From Trichobilharzia regenti (Eukaryota > Platyhelminthes > Trematoda > Strigeidida > Schistosomatidae), in contig OX235270.1 of assembly GCA_944472135.2 (NCBI GenBank), positions 146,707,632-146,771,631 of the forward strand: a DNA stretch of 64,000 nucleotides, read 5' to 3'. Within the stretch, counting starts at the first letter, position 1. Every line of letters starts with the position of its first letter. Positions 41,632 through 52,567 of this stretch are shown piece after piece. The notes beneath the pieces are model-generated. The model was not told where the DNA came from, did no database searches, and was given only the letters and a program-made list of their open reading frames with translations. The translations under genes were made by a program, and so were the position numbers.

Positions 41632-41989
41632 GTATATCGTGCTTTTGTGTTACAATTTTTCATTCTGTCCGATTTAATTTTGTTTTACCGAGATAGTTTG
41701 TGCTTTGGTATTGTGATTCATTTTGTGAGACACAAAAATTCCTTTTTTTCGGAGATAATAGAGTAGCAGCGTTGTGTCAAACGACAATTTTAAGTCGACA
41801 TTTGTGTTATGTAGCTCATTCAAAACGTATTTTAACACTGTGACCACTAGTCGTGGAGATCGTCGTCATTAATTTTCTGTATGTTCACTCCTGCTAAGAA
41901 ATTCACTTTGTTAACTGCCCTCTGGTTTCTTTCCTCTCAGAAAGTTGTTCATGAAACTGAGTGTTTCTTTGAGCTAGACTTATGTTTCA

Positions 41990-43270
41990 AATCAAGATAA
42001 TAAAGATAGAAAGCTCTTGTAGTCTGTGTTAATCCTTGCAGTATATATCTCTGCAGAGATCTAATCTCTTCGAAAGCGTTCACCGATGGAGGTGTTACTA
42101 CTGAATCAGGTAAGGAGTTCCAATTGTTGAGGATTCTGTGAGAGAATCTAAATTAAATTGTAGATGTATTTTATTCGACCTAGGTCTGAGCAACTATTTG
42201 TCGTGAAAGATGAATTTCTAAATCATCGTTTAATGTACGGTGTGCCGAAATTAAGTCACCTCTCCTCCTTCTTCGGTATGATAATGGAAAGAGACTTAAA
42301 TGCTCCATCCTCTTGTCATAAGGAAGGTGTGAGGTACCACTAATTAATTTGGTCCCTACCCTCTGTATTCTTTCTAGGATATGTGCCTCCTTTTTGAAGC
42401 ATGAACTCACCGCTTGTATGCAGTATTCTAGTTGAGGCGTGACATATGTTGCATAGAGTACTTAGAACAAAGACTCGTTTAATCGTTTTAAAGCCCTTCA
42501 AAGTACTTATAGCATTCTAGTCTTAGCTGCGGCTCGATTACAATTTGCGGTTGTTTTTGCGTCATGGCTTACAATAATTCCTAAGTCCTTTTGTCCCTTA
42601 ACATCTGGCAGTTCTTTGTCCCCCAGAGGGTACGATGTGTAAGACCTCTGACCTAGGTGCATTACCGCACTTTTCTTGGAATTAATTTCCAGCTAATTTA
42701 TCCAGATCGTTGTGTAATGCCAACCTGTCATTGTTATTATTTACAGCTTCCCACATCTTAATATCGTCCTCAAATAATAAAGATTTAAGAATTTTCGGTA
42801 GTTCATTTACGAATAGTATGAATAGCAGGAGGCCAAGCACAGTCACCTGAGATACTCCACTTAGTACTGCTTTTCACCCTCACAGTAAACCACTAACTCT
42901 CACCTTCTGCCTTCTATCCCTCAGGTAGTCCTCAAACCACTGGCATAGGCGTGTTGGTTTATTCCAAAAACTTTTAGTTTACTGAGGTGATGTAAATGGG
43001 ATTACCTTGTCAAATGCTTTACTACGACCGTTGAAGACAACATCTAAAAGATGGTTCTTATCCATGACTTAGACGCTATCTTCCCTAGCTAATAGTGGAT
43101 TTGTGAGACAGGATTGTACTGGTCGGAATCCATGCTGTTCCGCCTCCAGTAAGCCATGTTTCTGCATATGAGCTAAGAGCTGATCCCTTATGGTTGTTTC
43201 TGATACCTTTGCTATAATCCGGGTCAGACTTACAGGCTGGTAGTTAGATACTAACTATTGCATGTTCACC
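41990..43270 (-). pseudogene. CR1-like LINE remnant, minus strand
   Basis: Read on the minus strand: YTSYPLGDKELPDVKGQKDL, then FKKEAHILERIQRVGTKLIS and LFPLSYRRRRRGDLISAHRT, the CR1 reverse-transcriptase thumb and C-terminus. Earlier parts (43270-42700) are only faintly readable (VSQVTVLGLLLF-like). Full of stops. It sits in the intron between MRG15 exons 5 and 6. Confidence 0.8.
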
Positions 43271-43415
43271 TATTTCAGGATGTAAATATGCTCGTGTTTA
43301 CTTGTACGTTAAATGTCCCTCTGCTTAATTGAATAGTTTGTATTTATATGTAGTTAGGTATGTAAGTGTTCATACTCTCAACTTTACTGTTATATTTCAC
43401 TGTTTTTCATATCAG

Positions 43416-43517
43416 GAAGATGGCCTTCTCTCTCAGCCGCGTTTGTCGATTTCACTGCCTCCATGCTTGAAATCTTGGCTTACAGATGACTGGGATTTGA
43501 TTACTCAACAAGCTCGG
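43416..43517 (+). CDS. MORF4L1: MRG15/MORF4L1 homologue, exon 6 (MRG domain start)
   Basis: LPPCLKSWLTDDWDLITQQA is the conserved opening of the MRG domain (P..LK.WL.DDWD.IT). Acceptor ttcatatcag at 43415; donor GTAAGT at 43518 in phase 0. With exon 5 ending in phase 1, the AG at 43418-43419 (start 43420) is the alternative that keeps the frame. Confidence 0.88.
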
Positions 43518-43639
43518 GTAAGTAGTAATATTCAGTTGCATTATCATCCAGTTATCAGCAAAGCAATTTCCAATGTTTGAGCATTGGTCGTAATTTGTTA
43601 ATTTAGTGACCAATTTAGTCACTTGGATGTTACAGTATG

Positions 43640-43860
43640 TACCCTAGCCCCGGGTTCCGGGTGATCAGGAATGGTCTCACCCTGAGTGTTTGCTCATTGT
43701 TGCACTTCGATGAGTTGAAACTACGAATCCAGTTGCAGTGGGTGCGTGCTGCCTGTGATTCCCAAATTAGGCTGATGAAACAGCTTCCCAGTACTTCCTG
43801 CGGCTGGTTTTCAATGCTTCTCTAACTCCTCATTGATGTCAATCTGTGATCAATTCGTAA
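43640..43860 (+). mobile_element. SINE-2, diverged
   Basis: gtgggtgcgtgctgcctgtg, gattcccaaattaggctgat, gtacttcctgc and tttcaatgcttctctaactc match the SINE-2 tail. The tRNA-like head is decayed. Confidence 0.6.
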
Positions 43861-44214
43861 AAAGCCTCAATGACCTGAATCATCATACTTCACTCCAGAT
43901 TTCACACTTTATGAACACCTGACATGATATACTGGCAATTTTATTGTAAACACTAACTGATGTATGTTATTCTAGATATTCTAACTACCTTAACGACGTC
44001 ATAAAGGCTTGAATTTCAAGCGGGAAATCTGCCTAAGTTTCAAAATCCTGTGATGACGTCCATAACGAACAATAAGTTATCATTTGGATGAGGCATTAAG
44101 GAGACAAATTTCGCCGCGAGATGATATCGTCATTTCGTAGTTTCTTTACAACCGCTTTACACAACTAACATGGTTAACAATAACATTAAAATAAAATAAA
44201 GTTCATATTTTTAC

Positions 44215-44452
44215 GAGTTGATCACGGATTGATATCAGTTAGAGAAGCACTGTAAACCAGGGAGTACTAGACAGCTGCTGTTTCATCCTAGTTTGAGGAT
44301 CATCGGCAGTACGCACCCAGTGGGATTCGAGCCCAGAACCCGGGGTGCGTTCTGCCGATGATTCCCAAACTAGGATGAAACAGCCGCTGTCCAGTACTCC
44401 CTGGTTTTCAATGCTTCTCTAACTGATATCAATCCGTGATCAACTCGTAAAA
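44215..44452. repeat. SINE-2 tail hairpin (about 103-bp arms, 24-bp loop)
   Basis: Left arm gttgatcacggattgatatc ... ggcagtacgcaccc; loop agtgggattcgagcccagaa plus 4 bases; right arm gggtgcgttctgccgatgat ... aatccgtgatcaactcg. Two SINE-2 tails head to head with only a fragment of the B-box region between them. Transcribed as part of the MRG15 intron, it would form a long double-stranded stem. Confidence 0.9.
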
Positions 44453-44520
44453 ATCATGACAATTACTCAGTTATATAAAAAACAAAAGTAGTACATGCCA
44501 TGCTAATGATCAATGATATT

Positions 44521-44910
44521 TTAATAGGTCAAGTAGTCAGTCCATGGTAGGCGAAGATTGAAGTCTATTGCTTTTTGTACACACAGTTTAGGCTGTATGT
44601 GATTAATTCTCCAAGGTGCTTCCATCACCTTCAATAACCAACCTTGAAATAGAGTTTTGTGGTGAAATAATTGTGAAACAGTCAATAATATTGATTGATT
44701 TTGTGACCTGACATTAATAAGTGTTTTGCAATCGATGGTTGATGCTGGACTTCTACTTAGATTAATTGCATTGGGATTATCTATGTGTTTTAGTAACCAT
44801 TTTGGAACACGTTCTTTTCGACGATATTGGCACATTCTATTGGTTTTACCTATATAGGTGTCACCGCAGCTGCAAGTGAACTTGTAGATACAGTTTGAAG
44901 TAGAGTCCAC
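44521..44910 (-). pseudogene. PLE GIY-YIG endonuclease fragment, minus strand
   Basis: 129-codon minus-strand frame: NCIYKFTCSCGDTYIGKTNR (the GIY-YIG signature with its Cys pair), RKERVPKWLLKHIDN, and the PLE C-terminal pattern INHIQPKLCVQKAIDFNLRL. N- and C-terminal regions are partly rearranged. In a MRG15 intron. Confidence 0.8.
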
Positions 44911-45590
44911 AGAATTTCATCCTTTAATCGTAGGTAAAGGGATCGAAAATGTTCGGCATGTGAGAAGAAGAGATTCGGCGTAGAATGTGCGTTTGATGGT
45001 TGACCGAAGTCTTTGAGCTAGCTGTAACACAACTGCATAATGTGGTCACCCTTGAATGCTAGGTTAATAAAGATAACTTTCTTTGGTACAGAAGGTGTCT
45101 TTTCTGATATCATCTCGCGAAATTTGTCTTCTAAGTGACTTATTCAAAGATATATACAGATTCTCTACCTTCAGTAACTCATTCATTACCAAAGGTGAGC
45201 GGGGGTGGGGGTGTCTATCAATTTTCCTCACACAATACAGAGTGTGAGATGCACATTAAGTGTTCACAGTTATCGCCTAAGAATTAGCGATTTTCTGAAT
45301 CTATTTTGTTATCAAACAACACAACAGGTCAGTGTTGTGGGTTTTTCTTCAAGTAATACACACTTGTGTAAAACCTGCACATAGACTTCAAAGTTATGCA
45401 AGAAATTTCATTGATATGTTGAAGTGGCATAACTCAAAAGCTCTCTCTGGTTGTCCATATATATATATGTAAGCAAAGTGATGTCAGAAAATATGAATAT
45501 AAACGCGTTAAGAAGGACATTTCATCTCCGGCTAACATAAACATCATAATGTGACATATAATCCGTTGATCAATATTCTGTCCTTTAGTC
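44911..45590 (+). other. Intron, PLE-like traces only
   Basis: A continuation of the PLE remnant may reach about 45170. Otherwise AT-rich intron with a TA run near 45460. No gene. Confidence 0.35.
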
Positions 45591-48420
45591 CTTACCCCTC
45601 AGCTAGCTCGCGAGAACTCGCAGGGGTTAAGGATAGCACTGAGTGTTAGGGCGGAAAAATCACTTCTTGACTGGATCCCAGTAGATAGTCGTATGTGTGC
45701 GATCCGTCTGAATGGGTCCGTTAAAAGAGGGAAAGACGGTGCTACCCGTCGTTGCCTTTTCGTAGTCTCCGCCTACGCCCCGATAGACTGCAGTTCGGAT
45801 AAACTAAAGGATGATTTCTACCTGAAACTGTCTAATTTCCTGCGAAAAGCAAAACGTTTAGACATAGTTGTTTTAGCAGGCGACTTAAGTGCCGAAGTAG
45901 GGAAGTTGTTCCAGACTGAGAAGTATGTAGGTGGTACGTATGAAGTTCCCTGCCGACGGACCGACAACAGTGATCGTCTTCTACAGTTTTTGTCAGATAA
46001 TCATCTGTTCCTAGTCAGCACAAACTTTAGGCACAAAGAGAGACATTGTGTAAGCTGGCGACCCCCATCACCAAATCAACTTTGGAATCAGATAGACCAC
46101 ATAGTGATAAGGTATCGTTGTCGAGGGTCAGTAGGAGACTGCCACTCCTTCTGGGACACGTGTGTAGACTCTGATCACGCTCTGGTTCGCGGACGTTTAT
46201 GCTTACGACTAAACGGACATAAAAAATTGACGTCAGCGAAACAGTTACGTCCCCAACTAGATCGAGACACTGAGTCCCTATTTAAGGAAGAAATAGCGAA
46301 ACGAGTATCTGAGGTCGACAGCAGGACTTCCCCTGATGTGGCCTGGCACAACATACGGTTAGCTGTAGACACAGCGGTCAAAGCTGTTAATAAGCTAAAA
46401 CCAAAAGTTAGTAAGAGCCATTGGATATCTGCTGCCTCATCCGAACTGATTGACGCAAGAAGACTGATTCTGGCGAGCTCCGTTTATGATGAGGAGCGAA
46501 AGCTACTCAAACAAAAACTAACACGAAGTCTTCGCAATGACCGTGAACAGTGGCGGGCGACAAAAGCAAAAGAGATGGAAAAGGTATCGGCAATCGGTAA
46601 CACCAGACAACTGTTTAGGCTTATCAGGGAAACAGGTGGTAAAAGGCAAATGATAAGTGAAACAATCTGATTGACGACTAGAACGCTAGAAAGAACACTA
46701 TGCGGAGCAGTCTAATTGGGCTACAGCCACGCTCAACCTGCCGACTATCCAACACCTTCCTGAATGGGATATAGGCACAGGCCCTCCGTCCTTAACTGAG
46801 GTAACTAAAGCTGTCACTAGTCTGAAACAAGGCAAAGCAGCAGGACCTGATGGAATGACTCCAGAGGTATTTAAGTACGGTGGAGAAAGTTTACTGTCTG
46901 GATTAACTGAGGTACTAAGGCAGCGTCTGGGAATCAGAGAAAGTCCCGTCAGGTTGGTGTAAGTCACTGATTATCCCCATATACAAGAAGGGAAACAAGT
47001 CTTCCTGTGATAATCGCAGAAGGATTAGCTTGACTAATATAGTCCTAATATAAGTTCTAGGCTCAATAATCATGCGTAGACTAAGTGGTGCTCAGGAGGC
47101 ACAAACACGAGGGAGCCAGGCAGGCTTTAGACCAGGGAGAGGGTGTATTGATCATATCTTCACCCTCCCACAGATTCTAGAACATAGGCATTCTTACCGG
47201 CGGCGTCCAACAATCGCTATATTTCTTGACCTGAAGGCGGAATTCGATTCTGTCGAATGAGAGGTACTTTAGCGTTGCGTTGCTGTAAAGGGAATGCCGA
47301 GAAAATACATTGCACTCATTAAGGCACTCTACTCGAACTCATGCAGTCAGCCAGGTGAGGGCTTACGATGAGTTGTCACCTGAAGTGGTGACGATTAGTG
47401 GTGTCCATCAGTGATGCCCACTATCCCCACTTTTATTCAATTTCATCATAGATGTACTAATTGACTTAAACCTAACTCACTTTAGAGACTCAGGGATTGA
47501 CTCGCTACCAGGGAACAATCTCGTTGACTTAGAATATGCAGACGATATAGTCCTTCTAGGCGAGGACGCTGACAAAATGCAGTCTTCTGAACGCCTTGAG
47601 CTGCAGTCTTTGAATGATTGGCATGCGATTCGCTCCCGCCAAATGCAAGATGATGTTACAGAACTGACCGGACTACGCTGACTCCTAGTTTAGAAATAGG
47701 AGTGAAGTGGTAGAGCACGTTGACCACTTCACTTATTTGGGAAGTACCACCAGCCAACGCCAACGGGTTGATCTCTGACGAGATCTCATCACGGATACAG
47801 AGAGTTAGTTTCTCATATCCCAGTTTACCCCATCTCTGGCGTAGACGTGATATCCGCCTACCTGTCGACCAAAGGGTGGGTGTACTGCTCATCAGTCCGC
47901 TCCGTCCTCCCTTTATGGCTGGCTGTGAGACCTGGCCATTGAGAGTGGAAGACATGAAAAGCCTAGCTAGCTGTCTTCGATCATAGGTGCCTGCGCTCTA
48001 TCTCCCGTGTGAAGTGGTATAATAAGGTGAGCAATATTGAGGTTAGGCGTCGGTCGAGTGTTAGGTAAGGTGGGAGCGGGAAATCAGTCGACGAGGCTGT
48101 GAAGCTACATCGACTGAGATGGTTAGGAAATGTGTTACGCATGCATGCGTAGTCATCCATTGCCTTCCTCGACTACGGGGTAATGTTAGCTGACATAGGG
48201 TCAGGCTGGAAAAGAGCTAGCGGCCGTCAAACCAAAACATGGCCCCAGTCAATGAAATCCACAACAATTAGCTTAAGCCAGCCACGTAGGAAGGTGTAGA
48301 CTGCTGTCTGGTTGGGGTCCTCGGGACGGTATAAACCAATGAAGGCTGGAGACAATTGATGATATGGCTCAAAATCGTTCTCGGTGATGGCTAGCGCAGA
48401 TGCATCCACTCCTTCTGACT
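45590..48420 (+). mobile_element. LINE-B (RTE-type), longest copy
   Basis: Endonuclease ORF 45693-46670 (325 codons): LFVVSAYAPIDCSSDKLKDD, IVVLAGDLSAEVG (catalytic Asp block), NQLWNQIDHIVI, and a final SDHALVRG with the Asp-His pair. Then a decayed reverse transcriptase: GKAAGPDGM at about 46830, QAGFRPGRGCIDHIF at 47115, AIFLDLKAEFDSVE at 47215 (Ala-Phe-Asp changed to Glu-Phe-Asp), EYADDIVLLGEDADKM at about 47535. C-terminal region LWRRRDIRLP and CETWPLRVEDMK to 47986, ending near 48420. 5'-truncated, several frameshifts. The endonuclease half is much better preserved than the reverse transcriptase. Lies in the intron between MRG15 exons 6 and 7. Confidence 0.9.
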
Positions 48421-48424
48421 TATG

Positions 48425-49403
48425 ATGAAACTATATCGTTCTTCGTTATTACTATTCCTTTGTCTCACACCTCTGTTTACTGTCTCTATTATGCATTTCT
48501 TCTACTTTCTTCTCTTGCTGTCGAGTCACCTGACAACTCCAGTAGGTCAAATAAAGCAGCTCAATTTTCAGAAAGAAGACAAAGCAATAAGTTCGACAGG
48601 GTGCTTCAACTAAACTCTAATCCTAAACACCATAACTTTGAAAATACATCTAATCATAAAATTCTAGCTACTAACAGTTTGAACAGACATGAAGGTGTGA
48701 TGTGTGTTAGCTAATGATACATAGGAAATCCTGATTAATAAATAAATAGAAATTGGATATGTATCACTAATTAATTAATAATACTTGGTCAAAATTCCCG
48801 ATTGTCTATATCTTCTTATGGAGCCGTTAAGAAATGTCTTACAACCATTTATCCACACACACACACACACTCTGTTTAAAGTGTTTAAGAAAGGTAGACC
48901 AATATTTATAAGAGGTCTAAGGTGAAATTTTGATCACAACTCATTCAATTTTCTGTCGATTATACATGTTGATACCTGTTTCATGACTCATATGATTGGA
49001 AATAGTTTTTGAAAACAACAGATGTCCCCCTTTCATGCATATAAATCACCTCTGTTATGTTAATTTCGATTAATTTCCGTGAAGAAGTTCGGACTAGATT
49101 TCGACGAAGGCAGGAAACGTTGGAATTACTGATTTCCATCTCGCTGAAATTTTACAAATATAATTTTTTTTTACAAATGATTGAGTTTCGTGCTGAGTCA
49201 GTGGAATGAGTTCTCAATTCTCCTGCTAGTCACCATCCACCAATTAAATACTCGATACCCCTAGTTAAGATTTATTGTTCTCAGCGTAATTTTGTTTTTT
49301 GTGTGATAAATTGTAGTGTCACTACTACTGTTATAGAGTAAATCTCACTTCATATTTTTCTTTTTGTTTCCTGAATTTTTATTCTTCGGTTAAATTTTCA
49401 CAG
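48425..49403 (+). other. Intron before MRG15 exon 7
   Basis: AT-rich with a (CA)n run near 48858. A 63-codon ORF at 48422 starts like a signal peptide but lacks any other support. The 3' end has a long pyrimidine-rich stretch before the acceptor at 49403. Confidence 0.4.
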
Positions 49404-49737
49404 CTTTATGAACTGCCTGCTTCTCAGCCAATATGTAATATTTTATCAGATTTCTTAGAAAGTTCTGAGGCGGAAATGATTAAATCGGAATCAACTCGTG
49501 AAATAAACAACTATACTTCTTCTGAATCTGAGAACACTCAACTGAGCACTAACGTACTAATAGACCCGGGTGTACGGCGTGAATTTGTTGCTGGAATTCA
49601 GTATCTTTTCAATCATACTATTGGTTCTCATCTTTTATACAAATTCGAGAGATTACAATACGCTAAGCTATTGAAACAGCATACAGGCAAGAGAATGTCA
49701 GACATTTATGGGTCAATTCACTTGTTGAGGTTGTTTG
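49404..49737 (+). CDS. MORF4L1: MRG15/MORF4L1 homologue, exon 7 (MRG domain core)
   Basis: LYELPASQPICNILSDFLES, a Ser/Glu/Asn-rich insertion, then RREFVAGIQYLFNHTIGSHL, LYKFERLQYAKLLKQHTGKR and MSDIYGSIHLLRLFG: the core helices of the MRG domain that bind partner peptides. Acceptor ttttcacag; donor GTAAGT at 49738 after one base of a split codon (phase 1). In animal MRG15 the next residues continue with a helix-loop of about 25 residues before the C-terminal segment coded at 52230; that segment is not visible here. Confidence 0.92.
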
Positions 49738-49794
49738 GTAAGTCTTAATGTTCCCTCCTTTATGATGTGTAAAACTTGGGCATTGTGGTGGTAG

Positions 49795-49925
49795 TAAGTA
49801 ATTCCATATTAGTTTGCTTATTAGATGTGTCACACAGTCACAGAAACAGTATTAGTATCTGCTGGATGACAAAGTTTCGAACACAATTTACTTATTGTTC
49901 ATAATCATATCATCAATTATAATCA
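49795..49925 (+). repeat. PLE pseudo-LTR segment
   Basis: ttccatattagtttgcttat ... agtttcgaacacaatttact ... cataatcatatcatcaatta. Same block at 52386-52520 and, inverted, at 10665-10780 and 31000-31063; each lies beside PLE sequence. On the minus strand it contains CGAAACTTTGTCATCC, reminiscent of a hammerhead 3' core. Confidence 0.65.
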
Positions 49926-49984
49926 CACGACTTTGAAACTAGAGATTTATGGTGTTCTTTTTTCTCTCCTATTTGTCGTCATTG

Positions 49985-50975
49985 GGGTAATAGAATTTTC
50001 CAGATATCTGGGTGGACAGGTGTTGAATCATTGCTATTACACTTATTTGCCACACCAAAAGTATGGTGGAGGTATGTAGATGACACATTCACTGTACTAA
50101 GAACAGAGGATATAGATAGATTTTTCGAACACATTAACTCAAAGGTGGAGGCAATTCATTTGACTTATGATGAATTGCATAGTCAGTAAGGGGAACTGCC
50201 AATATTAGATTATAGTGTAAAAAGAAAAGAAGATGGGAAGTTAAACACGCTAGTGTGTTTACAGAAAACCCACAGATATTTGGACTTCCGATCATTCCAT
50301 CCTATGTCAGTAAAAATAGGATTGGTGAAATGTTTAAGTGACAACAGAGCACAAAAACTAAGTAGTACCAAGGAAAATCTATGACAGGAAGTGAGACATA
50401 TAAGAGAGGCCTTGAAACTTAATAATTACCCTGATATATTAGTCAGAAAGTATGTAGGGAAATGTAGAAATAAAATAAATAATGATAGTAGTGATAGTGA
50501 TGATAATGAGTATACGGAGAAGGTTTTACGCAGCATACCTGTGTTTGTCATTCTCCAGCAGACGGATGATTGGGACGCAAACGAAGGATAGATAGCTAGA
50601 TAGTTTTGCCACATCTATGTGCATTTATCAATTCAGCCGCACCTGCGGTGACAGTTATGTTGAGCGTGCTACTAGACAGCTTAGCCAACGTGTTACTGAA
50701 CATCTCCCAACATCGTGGTTTGGCACAGGACAGACAAATACAATCCGTAGCTCAATTTTATCACATTTAATTGATAGTGGTCATGTAGTGGAGAAAACGA
50801 GAGCTTTCAAAGTAACCCATCGTATCCCACCGAATCTTTCCAATAGACTTCGTATTTGTCTACTGCGCATAGCTGAGGCGATAGGTATTCGAAATATTAA
50901 ACCTAAACTATGCATTCAAAAGAAGTTGGTACAGCCATTAACTCTCTCTTGTTGGCCTATTAAGACATAACCAAC
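49985..50975 (+). mobile_element. Penelope-like element, 3' half (reverse transcriptase end and GIY-YIG endonuclease)
   Basis: WWRYVDDTFTVL carries the PLE reverse-transcriptase Tyr-Val-Asp-Asp motif, followed by FEHINSKVEAIHLTYDE, LVCLQKTHRYLDFRSFHP, NYPDILVRKYVGK. The endonuclease frame (50617-50970) reads CIYQFSRTCGDSYVERATRQ and IRNIKPKLCIQKKL, with Tyr-Val-Glu where Tyr-Ile-Gly is expected. Several stops between the parts. It occupies the MRG15 intron after exon 7. Confidence 0.85.
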
Positions 50976-50999
50976 TGATGACTTCTCAGTGTCTGTAAG

Positions 51000-51775
51000 T
51001 ATGGTATGTGCTTTGCGCCGTCTAAGTGCAAAGTACTGTTACAAGATTGGCAGGAGCCTGTACCTGCACTCACTCTTGCGGGTGAACCGCTTGAAGTTGT
51101 TGATAAGTTTGTGTACCTGGGTAGTTGTGTGAGTGCTGGCGGAGAGAGGGGTGACGGATGAGATTTCCAACCGTATAATGAAGGCTAGGGTGGCATACAT
51201 CAAGTTGAGCCACCTATGGCGCCGTCGCGACGTTAGCCTGGTTGTCAAAGGTCGGGTATACAATGCTTTGGTGCGGACTGCGCTGCTCTACGCCTGTGAA
51301 ACCTGGCCTCTCCGAGTAGGCTGAGGATGTGCGGCGACTCTGCGTGTTCGATCGCCGCTCTCTCCGCAGGATTGCTTGCGTTCGATGGCATCATCGCGTG
51401 AGTAATTCTGAGGTTCGGCGGCGTGTGTTTGAACAAAGTGGAGATCACCATTCATTGAATGTCGTCATCTAGAAACACCGGCTCCGGTGGCTTGGACATG
51501 TGCTCCGAATGTCACCCCAGAGGCTTCCGTACAGGTCTCTGTTCGCTGGCCAGCCCTGGGACGGGATGGAAAAGGCGGAGAGGTGGTCAGTCCATGACGT
51601 GGCGTCGTGGGATGAAGGATTTTTTTGCTAGATTAGCATCGGTTGGTGTGTCACGACTCCCTGGTTGAGGTTCGAGAGATAGCTCAAATCGATGGCTCGA
51701 AACGTTATCGGATATGGCCAAGAATCGTAATCAGTGGCTAATGTGTTGCGATTTCCTTCTTTCTTTGATTGATAA
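51000..51775 (+). pseudogene. LINE-D (RTE-like) 3' end
   Basis: SHLWRRRDVSLVVKGRVYNA, LVRTALLYACETWPLRV, then VFDRRSLRRIACVRWHHR-type and GTGWKRRRGGQSMTWRRGMK frames; ends aaaactattattattatgac. Related to 20376-20900, with fewer mutations. Frameshifts make it dead. Confidence 0.85.
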
Positions 51776-52229
51776 AACTATTATTATTATGACAAATTGC
51801 ACAATTTATAATCACCATCTTATTATCCTACAGAAAAACACCATGATTGGTTTATATTTGAATTCTTATTTGTAAAGTTATGTGTGTATATTAGAGTTAA
51901 GCCTGATGAAATCTAATTGGAAACAACAATATTGTTCGCTTAAATGTGTTGATCTAAATTTTCCTATGGGAATATTTAATATATATATTTCTGTCATTTG
52001 ATACCGTAGAATTTACTGGTAAAGAAGTATATTCTAGTTGACAGACTGAATACGGGAGAGAAAGTAATTTCTCGGATTCTAATGCGATCCACAACCAAAA
52101 AGAACCCAATGTTGAGTATTTGTTTATTGAAATTACTGTATAGAAGGATTCGCTTCTAGTTATTTCACTGGTTTATGTATATAAATGAAGGTTTATTAGT
52201 CGGCTTCTCTCTGTTTTCCTGGTTTTCAG
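51776..52229 (+). other. Intron before the last MRG15 exon; expected exon not found
   Basis: About 450 bp of AT-rich sequence where part of the missing MRG-domain exon might be expected. One acceptor-like ttatcctacag at about 51834 is followed by KHHDWFIFEFLF-like codons, which do not resemble the family. I see no usable exon. Confidence 0.45.
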
Positions 52230-52317
52230 GTTTCTGAAACAAAATGAAACCCGTTACTTCCGAATCGAGGATTACAGTGTGGCGACAGCAGAATACCAAC
52301 GAAGAGCAATGTGTTAA
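52230..52317 (+). CDS. MORF4L1: MRG15/MORF4L1 homologue, terminal exon
   Basis: FLKQNETRYFRIEDYSVATA then EYQRRAMC and TAA at 52315-52317: the conserved MRG C-terminus (FL......F....Y..A..EY.R). Acceptor tggttttcag at 52229. It needs phase 2 from the preceding exon, but exon 7 ends in phase 1; direct joining gives an immediate TGA. An intervening exon is therefore required. The 3' UTR is interrupted by a PLE segment only about 70 bp after the stop. Confidence 0.88.
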
Positions 52318-52385
52318 ATGCGCATATAACTAACTGTCACCGTTTTAAGAAAAGAATTGATACGTATTCTCTGAAATATAATGTA

Positions 52386-52567
52386 TAATATAATTCCATC
52401 TTAGTCCGTTTATTAGATGTATCACACGGTCACAGAAACAGTATTAGTATTTACTGGATGACAAAGTTTCGAACACAATTCACTTATTGTTCATAATCAT
52501 ATCATCAATTATAATCACACGACTTCGAAACTTGAGTTTTATAGTTTTCTTTGTCCTCTCCTATTTG
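52386..52567 (+). repeat. PLE pseudo-LTR segment
   Basis: Near-identical to 49795-49925 (ttccatcttagtccgtttat ... gatgacaaagtttcgaacac). It continues into the PLE 5' region at 53338 after the LINE-C insertion. Confidence 0.65.

Noticed and set aside
51824..51884. Candidate for the missing MRG15 exon (after ttatcctacag)
   Set aside because: Encoded residues (KHHDWFIFEFLF) do not resemble the MRG family and the donor phase does not fit the last exon.
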